Numbered from the stretch's first letter, positions 17,873-27,104 are shown. The stretch is DNA of 53,290 nt from Mycobacterium sp. (GCA_025965975.1 JAOPVX010000049.1:1-53290); one strand, 5' to 3'. The notes: generated by a model from the letters alone, not told the origin. Numbers and translations are program-made.

Positions 17873-18765
17873 TCCCGAGCGGTCGGGCTCGACCCGCCGG
17901 CCTCCCAGGCGGGCAGAGCGCCGACCGCCGACCAATCCAGTCCGCCGCCACCGATGGCCAGCAGTGTCAGGAAGCGATCCCGCAGGAGGCTGGCGATCGG
18001 CAACGGCGTCTGCAGTTTCTCGGCCGCCGCCAGTACGAGCCTGACGTCCTTCTGGCCGAGTTCGGCGGCGAAACCGGCCGGCTCGAACTCCCCGCGCGCG
18101 ATCAGACCGCCGTACGTCTTGTACACCGGCGCACCGAACAGCGTCGACGTGAGGATCTCGAGGTAGTCGTCCTTGTCGACGCCGGCCTTGGAGACCAAAG
18201 CCATCGCCTCCCCGAGCGATTCGATCACCGAGGCGATCAGAAAGTTGCCGCTCAGCTTCACCAGATTGGCAGCCTTCGGTTCCTCCGAGACCACGAACGT
18301 CCGCTGGCCAATCGCGTCGAACACCGGCGAGATCGCTTGCAGCGTCGCGGCGGCGCCGGCCGCGACCACGAAAAGCTTTGCCGCCGCTGCCGCTTCGGGT
18401 CGGCCGAACACCGGCGCCGCGACGAAGTGCTGGCCTGCCTCGGCGTGCGCGGCCGTCATCCGCTCCGACAACGCGACGCTGATCGTGCTCGACGAGACGT
18501 GAGTGGCGCCCGGCCGCAGCGACGCGATGATGCCGCCGTCACCGAACGTGACGGCCTCCACGGCATCGTCGTTAGCCAGCATCGTGATGACGATGTCGCC
18601 GTCGCACGTCGCCGCGACCGACTTCGCCGGCTTCGCACCCTGACGCGCGAGCGCCGCGACCTTGTCCTGTGACCGGTTGTAGGCCGTTACCACGTGGCCG
18701 GACTTCAGCAGGTTCGCGGCCATGCCTGCGCCCATGTTTCCCAGCCCGATAAACCCAATCTTCAT
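17869..18765 (-). CDS. 3-hydroxyisobutyrate dehydrogenase-like NAD(P) enzyme
   Basis: A 298-aa beta-hydroxyacid dehydrogenase. The N-terminal Rossmann motif GFIGLGNMGAGMA starts at residue 4. The substrate loop is VSSSTIS, the family's catalytic Lys is in KLSGNFLIAS (about residue 170), and an all-helical C-terminal domain follows. Start ATG at 18765 (MKIGFIG) was chosen because the motif must lie at the N-terminus; the frame is open upstream but without family similarity. It is divergent from the DUF1905 gene, sharing a 59-base promoter region. The substrate is uncertain (hydroxyisobutyrate, tartronate semialdehyde or similar). Confidence 0.88.
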   Translation of the reverse strand: MKIGFIGLGNMGAGMAANLLKSGHVVTAYNRSQDKVAALARQGAKPAKSVAATCDGDIVITMLANDDAVEAVTFGDGGIIASLRPGATHVSSSTISVALSERMTAAHAEAGQHFVAAPVFGRPEAAAAAKLFVVAAGAAATLQAISPVFDAIGQRTFVVSEEPKAANLVKLSGNFLIASVIESLGEAMALVSKAGVDKDDYLEILTSTLFGAPVYKTYGGLIARGEFEPAGFAAELGQKDVRLVLAAAEKLQTPLPIASLLRDRFLTLLAIGGGGLDWSAVGALPAWEAGGSSPTARD

Positions 18766-18824
18766 GCACTCCACGATGCCGCGTCTTACTGTGCGCCGCC
18801 GGGCAATGGGGTTTAGTAGACGAC

Positions 18825-19259
18825 GTGAAATTCTCCACGACGATGTTCCAGCTGGGAAACAACACCGGCATCGAGGTGCCCGCCGATGTCCTGGCCGCAC
18901 TCGGCGCGAGCAAGCGGGCACCCGTCGTCGTCAACGTCAACGGCTACGAATACCGGTCGACCGTCGCACCGATGGGTGGCAAGTACCTGCTGCCGTTCAG
19001 CGCTGACCGGTTCGAGGAGTCGGGGATCCAGGGCGGGGACGCGATCGACGTCGAGCTCACGCTCGACACCGCGCCGCGGACTGTCGAGCTACCCGACGAC
19101 CTGCGATGCGCGCTCAACTCCTCGGCCACTGCCGCTGCGGCATGGGAGAAGCTCTCGTATACCCACAAGAAGGAGCATGTGCGGTCCGTGCTCGACGCCA
19201 AGAAGGCCGAAACGCGGAAACGACGGATCGCCGCCGTGTTCGCCGGCCTCGAAGGCTAG
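18825..19259 (+). CDS. DUF1905 / YdeI-type small protein
   Basis: A 144-aa cytoplasmic protein. Residues 1-85 form a DUF1905 beta-barrel-like domain (FQLGNNTGIEVPADVLAALG ... YRSTVAPMGGKYLLP), followed by the OmdA/YdeI helical tail (AAWEKLSYTHKKEHVRSVLDAKKAETRKRRI). GTG at 18825 is the only start that keeps the whole first strand. The function of the family is not known. Its stop overlaps the stop of the convergent DUF732 gene. Confidence 0.82.
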   Translation: MKFSTTMFQLGNNTGIEVPADVLAALGASKRAPVVVNVNGYEYRSTVAPMGGKYLLPFSADRFEESGIQGGDAIDVELTLDTAPRTVELPDDLRCALNSSATAAAAWEKLSYTHKKEHVRSVLDAKKAETRKRRIAAVFAGLEG

Positions 19260-19579
19260 CCCTTACTTGCGCCGGGAATGCCGTCCTTGCAGTAGGCGTA
19301 GGCCGCCATGCCGCCGAAATCGGAGGCTTGCTTGACCGACCACTTGGTCTTCTTCGTGATCAGGCTCAACGCCTGGTTGGCACCACGGCCGTGGCTGAGC
19401 ACGGCGCATGTCGACTGGGCCAAACTGAAGGCCTCGCCATCGGGGACGATGATGCCCTTTTCCTTCAGATCCTTGAGGAATGCCTGGTCTAACTGAGCGT
19501 CGGCGGAGGCGGGCGCCGCCAGCGCCGTGGCTGTGCTAATCGCGATTGTCACCGCCGCCAACAGGTGCTTTGTTCTCAT
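19256..19579 (-). CDS. Exported DUF732 protein
   Basis: A 107-aa protein with a signal peptide (MRTKHLLAAVTIAISTATALAAPASADA) and a DUF732 domain: QAFLKDLKEKGI, then a Cys in STCAVL and a second in AYCKDGI, which are probably disulphide linked. DUF732 proteins are abundant secreted proteins of mycobacteria with unknown role. ATG at 19579 has GGGGAGAC upstream. Confidence 0.88.
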   Translation of the reverse strand: MRTKHLLAAVTIAISTATALAAPASADAQLDQAFLKDLKEKGIIVPDGEAFSLAQSTCAVLSHGRGANQALSLITKKTKWSVKQASDFGGMAAYAYCKDGIPGASKG

Positions 19580-19654
19580 CTGTCTCCCCAGTAACTTCCC
19601 CGGCCAGATGCAAACTACGCCCGCAAACGAAATTCTGCCTAGGGGCCAGGTGAA

Positions 19655-20128
19655 TCAGGCCTGCATTTCCGCTGCACGGTGCACGGCATTGACGATTCCC
19701 TGATAGCCGGTGCAGCGGCAGAAGTTACCGGACAGGCCTTCGCGGATCTCCTCGTCGGTGGGGTTCGGGTTGTCGCGCAGCAGGGCGGTAATCGACGTAA
19801 CGAAGCCGGGTGTGCAGAAACCGCATTGCAGCCCGTGGCACTCCTTCAGCGCCGACTGCACCGGCGACAGCTCACCGCCGGGCGACCCGATGCCCTCGAC
19901 CGTGGTCACATCCATGCCGTCCGCCTGCACAGCAAAGATAAGGCAGGAGCGCACCGCTCCTCCGTCGAGGAGCACCGTGCATGCCCCGCACGCGCCGTGC
20001 TCGCAGCCCAGATGAGTGCCTGTGAGGCCGCACCTTTCGCGAAGGTAGTCCGCCAGTGTCAGCCGCGGCTCCACGGTTGCCTGCGTTGGCTGTCCGTTCA
20101 CGGACATCTGCACCGGCCACTCATGCAT
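19655..20128 (-). CDS. [2Fe-2S] subunit of a molybdenum hydroxylase (CoxS-like)
   Basis: A 157-aa iron-sulphur subunit that passes electrons between the molybdenum and FAD subunits. The N-terminal ferredoxin-like domain holds the first cluster motif GCEHGACGACTVLLDGG...SC. The C-terminal helical domain holds the second, CGFCTPG ... NFCRCTGY. Start ATG 20128 (MHEWPVQMSVNG) overlaps the medium-subunit stop by eight bases. It is the last gene of the cluster. The length is normal for the family. Confidence 0.92.
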   Translation of the reverse strand: MHEWPVQMSVNGQPTQATVEPRLTLADYLRERCGLTGTHLGCEHGACGACTVLLDGGAVRSCLIFAVQADGMDVTTVEGIGSPGGELSPVQSALKECHGLQCGFCTPGFVTSITALLRDNPNPTDEEIREGLSGNFCRCTGYQGIVNAVHRAAEMQA

Positions 20129-20996
20129 TGCAAGCCTCCGCGGTCGCAGATTGCCAGGCTCGGGCCACCATCGTGGCTCCGATTTTGGCTCGATAGGCGG
20201 CAGACCCCTGCAGGTCGGCCGGAATCTCGCCGAGTGAACTGATGGCCAGGTGGCCGACCTCGGCCGCGGTGATGTCGCCGACGGGACGGCCGAGCACGGC
20301 CTGCTCGGCGGGGGATCCGCGCAGCGGTGTCGATCCAAGGCCGAGAAGTCCTATGCCGCAACGGCTCACGCGCGTTTCGTCATCGAGCTCGACCGCGACG
20401 GCGGCGCCGGCGATGGCGAAATCCCCGTGCCGGCGGGCGAACTCTTCAACGGCGAAGCCCGACCCGGCGCCCCACACCGGAAAGCGCACGGCGGTGAGGA
20501 TTTCGTCGGATGTCATGGAATTTTCCCACAGGCCGGTGAAGAACTCGTTCGCCGGAATATCGCGGGCGCCGCGGGGGGACACCGCTTCCATTTGCGCGTC
20601 GAGTGCGAGTGCGACCGCGGCGTACTCCGCCGCGGGATCGGCATGGGCGATCGCGCCTCCCAGCGTGCCGCGGGTGCGGATTTGGAAGTGGCCGATGTGG
20701 GGGGTCGCGAGGGTCAACAGCGGCACCGATTCGGCCACCTCGTCGTCCATTCCGACGAATGCGTGCGGGGTCGCCGCCCCGATGCGGACTTCGCCGTCGC
20801 GCAGGTCGATGCCGACGAGCTCGTCGATCCGGGAGATGTCGACGAGGTTGTCGAAATGTGTGAGGCGCATGGCGAGCATGGGCACCAGGCTCTGACCACC
20901 GGCGAGGACCTTCGCGTCGTCGCCATACTCGGCGAGCAGGGCGACGGCCCCCTTCACGGCGTCGGGGCGGTGATAGGCGAACGCGGCAGCCTTCAT
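20121..20996 (-). CDS. FAD subunit of a molybdenum hydroxylase (CoxM-like)
   Basis: A 291-aa FAD-binding medium subunit. It has the diagnostic AGGQSLVPMLAMRL (residues 32-45) and ATPHIGHFQIRTRGTLGGAIAHADPAAE, both FAD-contacting loops of the CoxM family, and a C-terminal CO-dehydrogenase flavoprotein domain. It overlaps CoxG by four bases upstream and CoxS by eight downstream, so one operon makes the enzyme. The electron acceptor is not known. Confidence 0.92.
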   Translation of the reverse strand: MKAAAFAYHRPDAVKGAVALLAEYGDDAKVLAGGQSLVPMLAMRLTHFDNLVDISRIDELVGIDLRDGEVRIGAATPHAFVGMDDEVAESVPLLTLATPHIGHFQIRTRGTLGGAIAHADPAAEYAAVALALDAQMEAVSPRGARDIPANEFFTGLWENSMTSDEILTAVRFPVWGAGSGFAVEEFARRHGDFAIAGAAVAVELDDETRVSRCGIGLLGLGSTPLRGSPAEQAVLGRPVGDITAAEVGHLAISSLGEIPADLQGSAAYRAKIGATMVARAWQSATAEACNA

Positions 20997-21694
20997 GACA
21001 TGAGCCGCGACAGGGCGGCAAGTAGATCGTCGGCGTTGAATGCCGCCGGACGTACATGCGCCTTCCTGCTCCTGCGGCCAAGCAGGAAGCCGATCGCGGC
21101 ACCGGCCGCCAGCGCAGCGAGCGCAGGCGCGGCCCGCTTTGCCATCGGCACCGCGACAATATTGAGGAGATCGACGGAGTCGCCGGCGTCGACCGCGGCA
21201 GCCGCCGTGGCCTGGGTTGCGGCGCTTGCTGTTTGGGCGCCTCGCGGGGAGCCACCGATCATGTCGGCCTCAAGGGCCTTGGCGAACTGCGTGATCAGAT
21301 TCCCTGCGACGTCGGCGAGGACACCGCGGCCGAACTGAGCGGCCTTGCCGGAGATCGTCAAATCCGTGGTGATCACCACGCTGGTCGCGTCGCCCTCGTC
21401 CTTGAGCTGGGCGGTGACGACGGCGGCCGCGTTGCCGTTGCCTCGAGTCTCCTTGCCGGTGGCCTTGAGCACCACCCGCTGCGCCGCGGCGTCCTTTTCC
21501 ATGAGCGCCGCTTCGCCCTTGTAGGACACGGTGATCGGGCCGACCTTGACCTTCACCGCGCCGGTGAACTCGTCGCCGTCGACAGACAGCAGGGTGGCGC
21601 CGGGCAGGCACGGGGCGACGCGCTCGACGTCGGTGAGCACCTCCCACGTCGTCGCCGCAGGCACCGCGACACGAAATTCGTTGTTCAGTTCCAC
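20993..21694 (-). CDS. CoxG-like SRPBCC protein with C-terminal membrane anchor
   Basis: A 233-aa protein. Residues 1-150 form an SRPBCC/CoxG domain (EFRVAVPAATTWEVLTDVERVAPCLPGA). A linker of Ala/Thr and a hydrophobic helix near the C-terminus (APALAALAAGAAIGFLLGRRSRK) are consistent with a membrane anchor. In the CO dehydrogenase system CoxG helps attach the enzyme to the cytoplasmic membrane. It lies between the large- and medium-subunit genes. GTG start at 21694. Confidence 0.87.
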   Translation of the reverse strand: MELNNEFRVAVPAATTWEVLTDVERVAPCLPGATLLSVDGDEFTGAVKVKVGPITVSYKGEAALMEKDAAAQRVVLKATGKETRGNGNAAAVVTAQLKDEGDATSVVITTDLTISGKAAQFGRGVLADVAGNLITQFAKALEADMIGGSPRGAQTASAATQATAAAAVDAGDSVDLLNIVAVPMAKRAAPALAALAAGAAIGFLLGRRSRKAHVRPAAFNADDLLAALSRLMS

Positions 21695-21704
21695 GTCTCG
21701 GTCC

Positions 21705-24023
21705 TTACTTCTGTGCCTGTTCCAGCAACTCGACGATCGCGGCTGGCATCGCGGGCAGCCGGGTCAATGTCACACCCAACGGCGCCAACGCGTCGTTGAT
21801 CGCGTTGATCACCGCGGGCGTTGAGCCGATCGCCCCGCCCTCGCCGACGCCCTTGTAGCCGCCGACCCCCGGTCCAGGAATCTCGATGTGGCCGTACTCG
21901 ATTGCCGGGACTTCGGTTGCCGTGGGCAGCAGGTAGTCGACGAAGGTTGACGACAGCGGGTTCCCGTCGTCGTCATAGACCATGTTCTCCAGCAGCGCGC
22001 CGCCGATGCCCTGCACGGTGCCGCCCGCGATCTGCCCCTCGACCACATTGGGGTTGATCATGGCGCCGACGTCCTCGCTGACGATGTAGCGGGTCAAGGT
22101 GACGTGTCCCGTCTTGACGTCGACTTCGCACGTGCATGCGTGCGTCGCGTTGGCCCAGTGGATCGGCGCAGTAGACGTGAAGCGCGCCGTCGCCTCCAGC
22201 AAGGCCGACGTTCCCTGCGGCAGCTGCTGCGGTTCGTAGTGCGCGCGGTACGCCAGATCCGCGAAGCTCACACTCTTAGCCGAGTCACCGCGCACACTGG
22301 CCCGCGAGCCACCCAGTTCGACCGCATCTTCATCCACGCCAAGGCGGTGGGCCGCCATCGCAACGAGCTGGTTACGCAATAGCGTCCCCGCCTCGTTCAC
22401 GGCGCCGGCCGTCATGGGACCTGAACGGCTGCCCTGGGTCCCGGCACCGTATGGCGTCACCGCGGTGTCGCCCTGGATGGTGGCGACGTCGCCGATGTCG
22501 GCGCCCAGCGCGTCGGCCGTCAGCTGCACGACCGTCGTCTCGATGCTGTTGCCGGTCGATCCGCCGTTGACGTAGACGTTGATCTTCCCCGTCGGCTCCA
22601 TGCGAATCGTCGCGCCCTCACTGGCGAGGTGGCCGGTGGCGGCGCCGGTCGGCTCGATGTATGCCGAGAAACCCAGGCCGATGTAGCGTCCTTGAGCCAA
22701 AGCCTCGGCCTGTTCCTTGCGGAACCCTTCGTGGTCAAGGATTTTGACGGCTTGCTCGAACGTCTCGATCGGGGCGACGTGGTCGTAGGGCATCCCGTTG
22801 GGATTGAAGTACGGCATCTCGTCGCGACGCAGCAGGTTCTGCCGACGCAGATCCACCGGATCGACGCTCATCTTGCGCGCGGCGATGTCGAGAAGTATTT
22901 CGCGGGCCAGCGTTTCGTACTGCCATGGACCGCGGTAGGCCGCCAGGCCCGCGGTATTCGAGAACACCGTCTTGTAGTTGAAGCTGGCCTTGGGAACGCG
23001 GTACGGGCCTGGAAAGAACATGCCGACGGCGGCGGTAGTCAGCACAGGATACGGCGTCGGATACGCGCCGACGTCATAGGTGAAGTCGATGTCGACCGCG
23101 AGGATGGTGCCCTGTTCGTCCAGGGCCATTCGGGCATCGCCGTCGACGTGCCTGGCCTGGCCGGCCGACATCAGGTTCTCGCGTCGGTCCTCGATCCACT
23201 TCAGCGCCGTTGGTACCTTGCGCGCGGCCAGCATGATGCACATGTCCTCGCGCATCGGGACGACCTTCTGGCCGAACCCACCGCCGGTGTCACGCATGAT
23301 GACCCGCACACCCTGCGCAGGGATGCCGAGCAGTCGCGCGCAGAACGCCCGCAGCTCGTGGGGCGTCTGCGTCGACGCCCACATCGTGAGTTCTTCGGTG
23401 GACGCCGTCCATTCGACGACCATCCCGCGCGTCTCGATCGGCACGGGCGCGTAGATCTGTTGGTAGACGTTCGCCCCGACAACATGGGTCGACGTCGCGA
23501 AAATTTCCTCGTCCGGCGGCGCGCCGCCCATCCCGCCCGCGACGTTGTCGGGGTAAGCGTCGTGGACGACGACATCGGAATTGACCGCCTTGGTGAAGTC
23601 GGCGATGGCCCGGAGGGGCTCGTAGTCGACGTCCACCAGTTCGACGGCATCCTCGGCGACGTAGCGGCTCTCCGCGACGACGAGGGCCACCGGGTCGCCG
23701 ACGAACTTCGCCTCGCCCTCGGCCAGCGGCGGGCGTGGTGTGTCCTGGATGTCCTTGCCAGCGACGGCGTGCCACGCCTCCTTGACGTCCGGGTTGAGGT
23801 CCTCGGCGGTGAAGACGGCGTGCACTCCGGGCAGGGCCAGCGCCGCCGAGGCGTCGATGCCGTTGATCTTTGCCCGGGCGAAGGGACTGCGCACGAAACA
23901 GGCATGCAGCATCCCTGGCCTGGTGACGTCGTCGACGAAGGTGCCGCGGCCGGTGAGAAGGCGGTTGTCCTCGACGCGAGGGACACGAGTGCCCGCGTAT
24001 CGGTTCGCAACCGTGTCAGTCAC
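21705..24023 (-). CDS. Large molybdopterin subunit of a xanthine-dehydrogenase-family hydroxylase, not a classic CO dehydrogenase
   Basis: A 772-aa molybdenum-cofactor subunit: N-terminal aldehyde oxidase a/b hammerhead domain (residues 20-130), then molybdopterin-binding domains. GGGFGQK (247-253) binds the cofactor, and GVGEGGAIG near the C-terminus holds the catalytic Glu. The active-site loop reads AYRGPW (362-367), whereas form I CO dehydrogenase has AYxCSFR and form II has AYRGAGR. It is therefore more likely an aldehyde or aromatic/heterocycle hydroxylase. GTG at 24023 has GGAGGGAG upstream. First gene of a four-gene operon; the xdhC-like gene lies just upstream. Confidence 0.92.
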   Translation of the reverse strand: MTDTVANRYAGTRVPRVEDNRLLTGRGTFVDDVTRPGMLHACFVRSPFARAKINGIDASAALALPGVHAVFTAEDLNPDVKEAWHAVAGKDIQDTPRPPLAEGEAKFVGDPVALVVAESRYVAEDAVELVDVDYEPLRAIADFTKAVNSDVVVHDAYPDNVAGGMGGAPPDEEIFATSTHVVGANVYQQIYAPVPIETRGMVVEWTASTEELTMWASTQTPHELRAFCARLLGIPAQGVRVIMRDTGGGFGQKVVPMREDMCIMLAARKVPTALKWIEDRRENLMSAGQARHVDGDARMALDEQGTILAVDIDFTYDVGAYPTPYPVLTTAAVGMFFPGPYRVPKASFNYKTVFSNTAGLAAYRGPWQYETLAREILLDIAARKMSVDPVDLRRQNLLRRDEMPYFNPNGMPYDHVAPIETFEQAVKILDHEGFRKEQAEALAQGRYIGLGFSAYIEPTGAATGHLASEGATIRMEPTGKINVYVNGGSTGNSIETTVVQLTADALGADIGDVATIQGDTAVTPYGAGTQGSRSGPMTAGAVNEAGTLLRNQLVAMAAHRLGVDEDAVELGGSRASVRGDSAKSVSFADLAYRAHYEPQQLPQGTSALLEATARFTSTAPIHWANATHACTCEVDVKTGHVTLTRYIVSEDVGAMINPNVVEGQIAGGTVQGIGGALLENMVYDDDGNPLSSTFVDYLLPTATEVPAIEYGHIEIPGPGVGGYKGVGEGGAIGSTPAVINAINDALAPLGVTLTRLPAMPAAIVELLEQAQK

Positions 24024-24102
24024 GCGATCACTCCCTCCAACGACTGCAGAGTGACGTTATCGCATCCGAGAGCGACATTTCCACCCTATTTGTCTCATCT
24101 AA

Positions 24103-25221
24103 TCAATCGTGGTGGATGCGGCCGTCGACCTCGGTCAATGGCATGCCGCCGCCGCCCCAGCGGCGCGCAATGATCTCCGCGACGATCGACACCGCGGTTT
24201 CCTCGGGCGTGCGGGCCCCGAGGTCGAGGCCGATTGGGCTGGCCAGCCGGCTCAGCTCGGCGTCGGTCAGGCCGACCTCGCGCAGCCGGTTCATGCGGTC
24301 TTCATGTGTGCGGCGCGACCCCATGACGCCGATGTAGTCGACCTCGGGCAGGCGCACCGCCACCTGCAGCGCCGGTACGTCGAACTTGGGGTCGTGGGTC
24401 AGTACGCAGATCGCGGTCCTTGAGTCGATCGCTCCCTGCTCGGCCTGTGCGGTGAGGTAGCGATCGGGCCACTCGACGACGACGTCGTCGGCGTCGGGAA
24501 AGCGGGCGGGGGTGGCAAAGACGGGTCTGGCGTCGCACACGGTGACGCGGTATCCGAGAAAGGCGCCCTGCCTGGCGAGGGCCGACGCGAAGTCGATGGC
24601 GCCGAAGATCAGCATCCGCGGTCGCGGCGCATGGCTGGCGACGAAGACCTCCATGCCGGCCTCCTGGCGCTGGCCGTCGGGGCCGTAGGAGAGCACCGCG
24701 GTGCGGCCCGCGGCGAGAAGGCCCCTTGCGTCGTCGGCGACGGCATCGTCGGCGCGCGCAGATCCCAGCGACCCTTCGATTGCGCGCGGCCCGACAACCA
24801 GCCTGCGCCCGAGCCAACCGGGGTCCGGATGCGCGATGACGGTGGCGATGGCGGTCGGACGATGCGCGGCGATGTCATCGGCGATGGCCTGCAGCTGTGG
24901 AAAAGTGTTGCGCGACACCGGCTCTGCGAAGATGTCGATGATCCCTCCACATGTAAGGCCGACTGCGAACGCGTCGTCGTCGGATATCCCGTAGCGATGG
25001 AGTTCCGGTCGCCCGCTCTGGGCAACCTCGTTGGCGAGTTCGTAGACGGCGGCCTCGACGCAGCCCCCGGACACCGAGCCCGCGACCGTCCCGTCGGGGT
25101 CGACGACCATGGTTGCGCCGGGCGGACGCGGTGCGGACTCGATCGTGCGGACGACGGTCGCGACGCCTGCTGTGCCGCCGGCCCGCCAGACCTTAAGCAA
25201 CTCGTCGAGTACTTCACGCAC
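24103..25221 (-). CDS. XdhC/CoxF-type molybdenum cofactor maturation protein
   Basis: A 372-aa protein of the XdhC family, which receives, sulphurates and inserts the molybdenum cofactor into hydroxylases. The N-terminal XdhC domain contains APRPPGATMVV and VSGGCVEAAVYE (residues 30-60) and TCGGIIDIF. The C-terminal Rossmann domain contains MLIFGAIDFASALARQGAFLGYRVTV and VLTHDPKFD. GTG at 25221. It is followed by the hydroxylase operon after 79 bases on the same strand, so it probably serves that enzyme. Confidence 0.9.
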   Translation of the reverse strand: MREVLDELLKVWRAGGTAGVATVVRTIESAPRPPGATMVVDPDGTVAGSVSGGCVEAAVYELANEVAQSGRPELHRYGISDDDAFAVGLTCGGIIDIFAEPVSRNTFPQLQAIADDIAAHRPTAIATVIAHPDPGWLGRRLVVGPRAIEGSLGSARADDAVADDARGLLAAGRTAVLSYGPDGQRQEAGMEVFVASHAPRPRMLIFGAIDFASALARQGAFLGYRVTVCDARPVFATPARFPDADDVVVEWPDRYLTAQAEQGAIDSRTAICVLTHDPKFDVPALQVAVRLPEVDYIGVMGSRRTHEDRMNRLREVGLTDAELSRLASPIGLDLGARTPEETAVSIVAEIIARRWGGGGMPLTEVDGRIHHD

Positions 25222-25338
25222 AAAGAAAGTCTAGGCACACCGCGACGCGGGCTGTGCGAGTGCTCAGCGTTGAGTCAAGCCGGGCCGTCACAGGGGACCG
25301 ATAGCGTAGCTACGGACCGGTATTTCGGAGGTGATCGT

Positions 25339-25998
25339 GTGCGCATACCCGTGCCGGGTGTTCTTGTGGTCTTGTGTCTGGTGATCTGCGGTGCACAGGG
25401 CGCGGCCTTTGCGTCGCCCGCCGTGCCTCCCGTTTCGGACGCGGCCCTTGCGGCCGGGCTGGTTGACGTGCGCACCGCCGTGCCCGACGCGGTCATCGAC
25501 CTTCGGTACGCGACGCCGAACAACTTCGTCGGCGCGCCCCTTTACCCCGCCGACGCCCGCTGCCTGGTGCACGAATCGATGGCGAAGGGGCTGGCCGCCG
25601 CAGCTGCCGTGCTGCGGCCGAGGGGCGAAGCCCTCGTCTTCTGGGACTGCTACCGGCCCCATGATGTGCAGGTGCGAATGTTCGAGGCGGTGCCAGATCC
25701 GAACTGGGTGGCCCGGCCTGGGCCGTACGCACGCAGCCACGAAGCAGGCCGGTCTGTCGACGTGACGATCGCGAACGCGGCGGGTCTCGTCGACATGGGC
25801 ACCGACTTCGACGACTTCACGCCGCGCGCGCTCGCGTACGCAACCGAGGATGTCAGCGCCGCCGCGCAGGCGAACCGTGCGCGATTGCGCGACGCGATGA
25901 ACACAGGCGGATTGACGGTGTACAAGGGCGAGTGGTGGCATTTCGACACCAGCGATGCCTACGAGAAACGCCCGATTCTCAATGTGGCTGTGAATTAG
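25339..25998 (+). CDS. Exported D-alanyl-D-alanine dipeptidase-like protein (VanX/M15D family)
   Basis: A 219-aa protein with an N-terminal signal sequence (PGVLVVLCLVICGAQGAAFA) and an M15D peptidase domain. The zinc site is complete: SHEAGRSVDVTI gives the SxHxxGxxxD ligands, and GEWWHFD gives the catalytic Glu and third His ligand. The Arg-containing strand DLRYAT matches VanX. GTG at 25339 has GGAGG at the right distance. It probably cleaves D-Ala-D-Ala or similar dipeptides in the periplasmic space; no vancomycin-resistance partner genes are nearby. Confidence 0.88.
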   Translation: MRIPVPGVLVVLCLVICGAQGAAFASPAVPPVSDAALAAGLVDVRTAVPDAVIDLRYATPNNFVGAPLYPADARCLVHESMAKGLAAAAAVLRPRGEALVFWDCYRPHDVQVRMFEAVPDPNWVARPGPYARSHEAGRSVDVTIANAAGLVDMGTDFDDFTPRALAYATEDVSAAAQANRARLRDAMNTGGLTVYKGEWWHFDTSDAYEKRPILNVAVN

Positions 25999-26099
25999 GT
26001 GATTTCGATCGTCGGATGCGCAGATCGATCGCGGCCTTGTGTCTCGTCGCCGTGGCCCTGTTGCCCGCCTACGGTCGTAACAAGCCCAACTCGCTGTTC

Positions 26100-26211
26100 G
26101 ACAGCGCTGGCGCTCGAGGTAGCCCCTTGTCTCCTTGAGCAGGTCGGGGGCTTGTCTTTCGCGCCCCTGCATCGGTAGGCCCCACGCAATCCAGAATCCG
26201 GCTTCGGCCAT
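26100..26211 (-). pseudogene. N-terminal remnant of a conserved hypothetical gene
   Basis: ATG at 26211 reads MAEAGFWIAWGLP, then GRERQAPDLLKETRGYLERQ, which looks like the start of a small mycobacterial conserved protein with the pattern MAEAGFxIAWGxPxxGRE. After about 35 codons the similarity stops while the frame runs on antisense to the dipeptidase gene. Together with 25999-26099 and 26212-26334, where I see no other gene, it fills a 336-base gap. Confidence 0.4.
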
Positions 26212-26334
26212 GGCCTTTAGCTTTATCAGACGTAGCGTCGGCCGCGACCTAGAATCGCCCAAGAGTGGAATTGAAGCCGGCGGGGTACATGATCAACTGG
26301 TGTCATGCCGCAGTCCATCTGTAGGAGTTCACGA

Positions 26335-27036
26335 ATGACCGCTCGCAAAATTGCTCGTTTCTTTGGTGCTGTGGTGGTGACAAGCTGGGCGATGCTACTG
26401 AGCGCGCCCGTCCCATCCGCGTCTGCTCAGCCGTGCCCCGACGTCGAGGCGGTGTTTGCTCGGGGTACCGGCGAGCCACCTGGAGTCGGCGGGATAGGGC
26501 AGGCGTTCGTCGACGCACTGCGCTCGCAAGCCCGCGGCAAGTCGGTCGACGTGTACGCGGTCAACTACCCTGCCAGCAGCGATTTTGCCGGTGGCATCGA
26601 GTTCGCCCAAACGGTCATCGCGGGGATCACGGACGCGGTAAACCATATCCAGGGCACCGCCGCAAACTGCCCCAACACCAGGATGGTGCTGGGCGGATTC
26701 TCCCAAGGCGCGGTCGTGGCCGGTTTCGTCACTTCGGCTGTTATACCGGACGGAATACCGGCTGCGCTGGTACCCGCGCCGATGCCGCCTGAGGTGGCTA
26801 ACCACGTCGCCGCCGTCGCTCTGTTCGGTAAACCATCGGATCAGTTCATGCGCGACGTCGGCGCGCCGCCTATCGTCATCGGACCGCTGTATGCGGCCAA
26901 GACCATCGACTTGTGCGCGCCCAACGACACGATTTGCGACGGCGCGCCGCCAGGACCGCCCAGCATGGGGCACGGTTCGTACGGCGTGAATGGGATGGTC
27001 AACCAGGCCGCAGCCTTCGCCGTGAGTCGGTTCTAG
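26335..27036 (+). CDS. Secreted cutinase-family serine hydrolase
   Basis: A 233-aa protein with a signal peptide (RKIARFFGAVVVTSWAMLLSAPVPSASA) and a cutinase domain. It has CPDVEAVFARGTGEPPG at the start of the fold, the nucleophile elbow GGFSQGA, Asp in CAPNDTICDG and His in GHGSYG for the triad, and two disulphide pairs (Cys at both ends of the fold). ATG at 26335 has AGGAG upstream. Mycobacterial cutinase-like proteins hydrolyse esters or phospholipids outside the cell. Confidence 0.92.
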   Translation: MTARKIARFFGAVVVTSWAMLLSAPVPSASAQPCPDVEAVFARGTGEPPGVGGIGQAFVDALRSQARGKSVDVYAVNYPASSDFAGGIEFAQTVIAGITDAVNHIQGTAANCPNTRMVLGGFSQGAVVAGFVTSAVIPDGIPAALVPAPMPPEVANHVAAVALFGKPSDQFMRDVGAPPIVIGPLYAAKTIDLCAPNDTICDGAPPGPPSMGHGSYGVNGMVNQAAAFAVSRF

Positions 27037-27104
27037 CCACTGTCGAATGACAGACCCGGGACGCATCCCCGCTACCGTTACGCTGAAGACGGGGACGGCT
27101 GCCG

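Noticed and set aside
22629-24173. 514-residue plus-strand frame opposite the molybdenum hydroxylase large subunit
   Set aside because: Composition is that of a mirror frame (Arg/Asp/Val/Gly rich) and the minus strand holds an intact, motif-rich gene.
26016-26138. 40-codon frame with a signal-like start (MRRSIAALCLVAVALLPAYG)
   Set aside because: Too short, no ribosome site, and it overlaps the minus-strand remnant; at most a leftover signal sequence.
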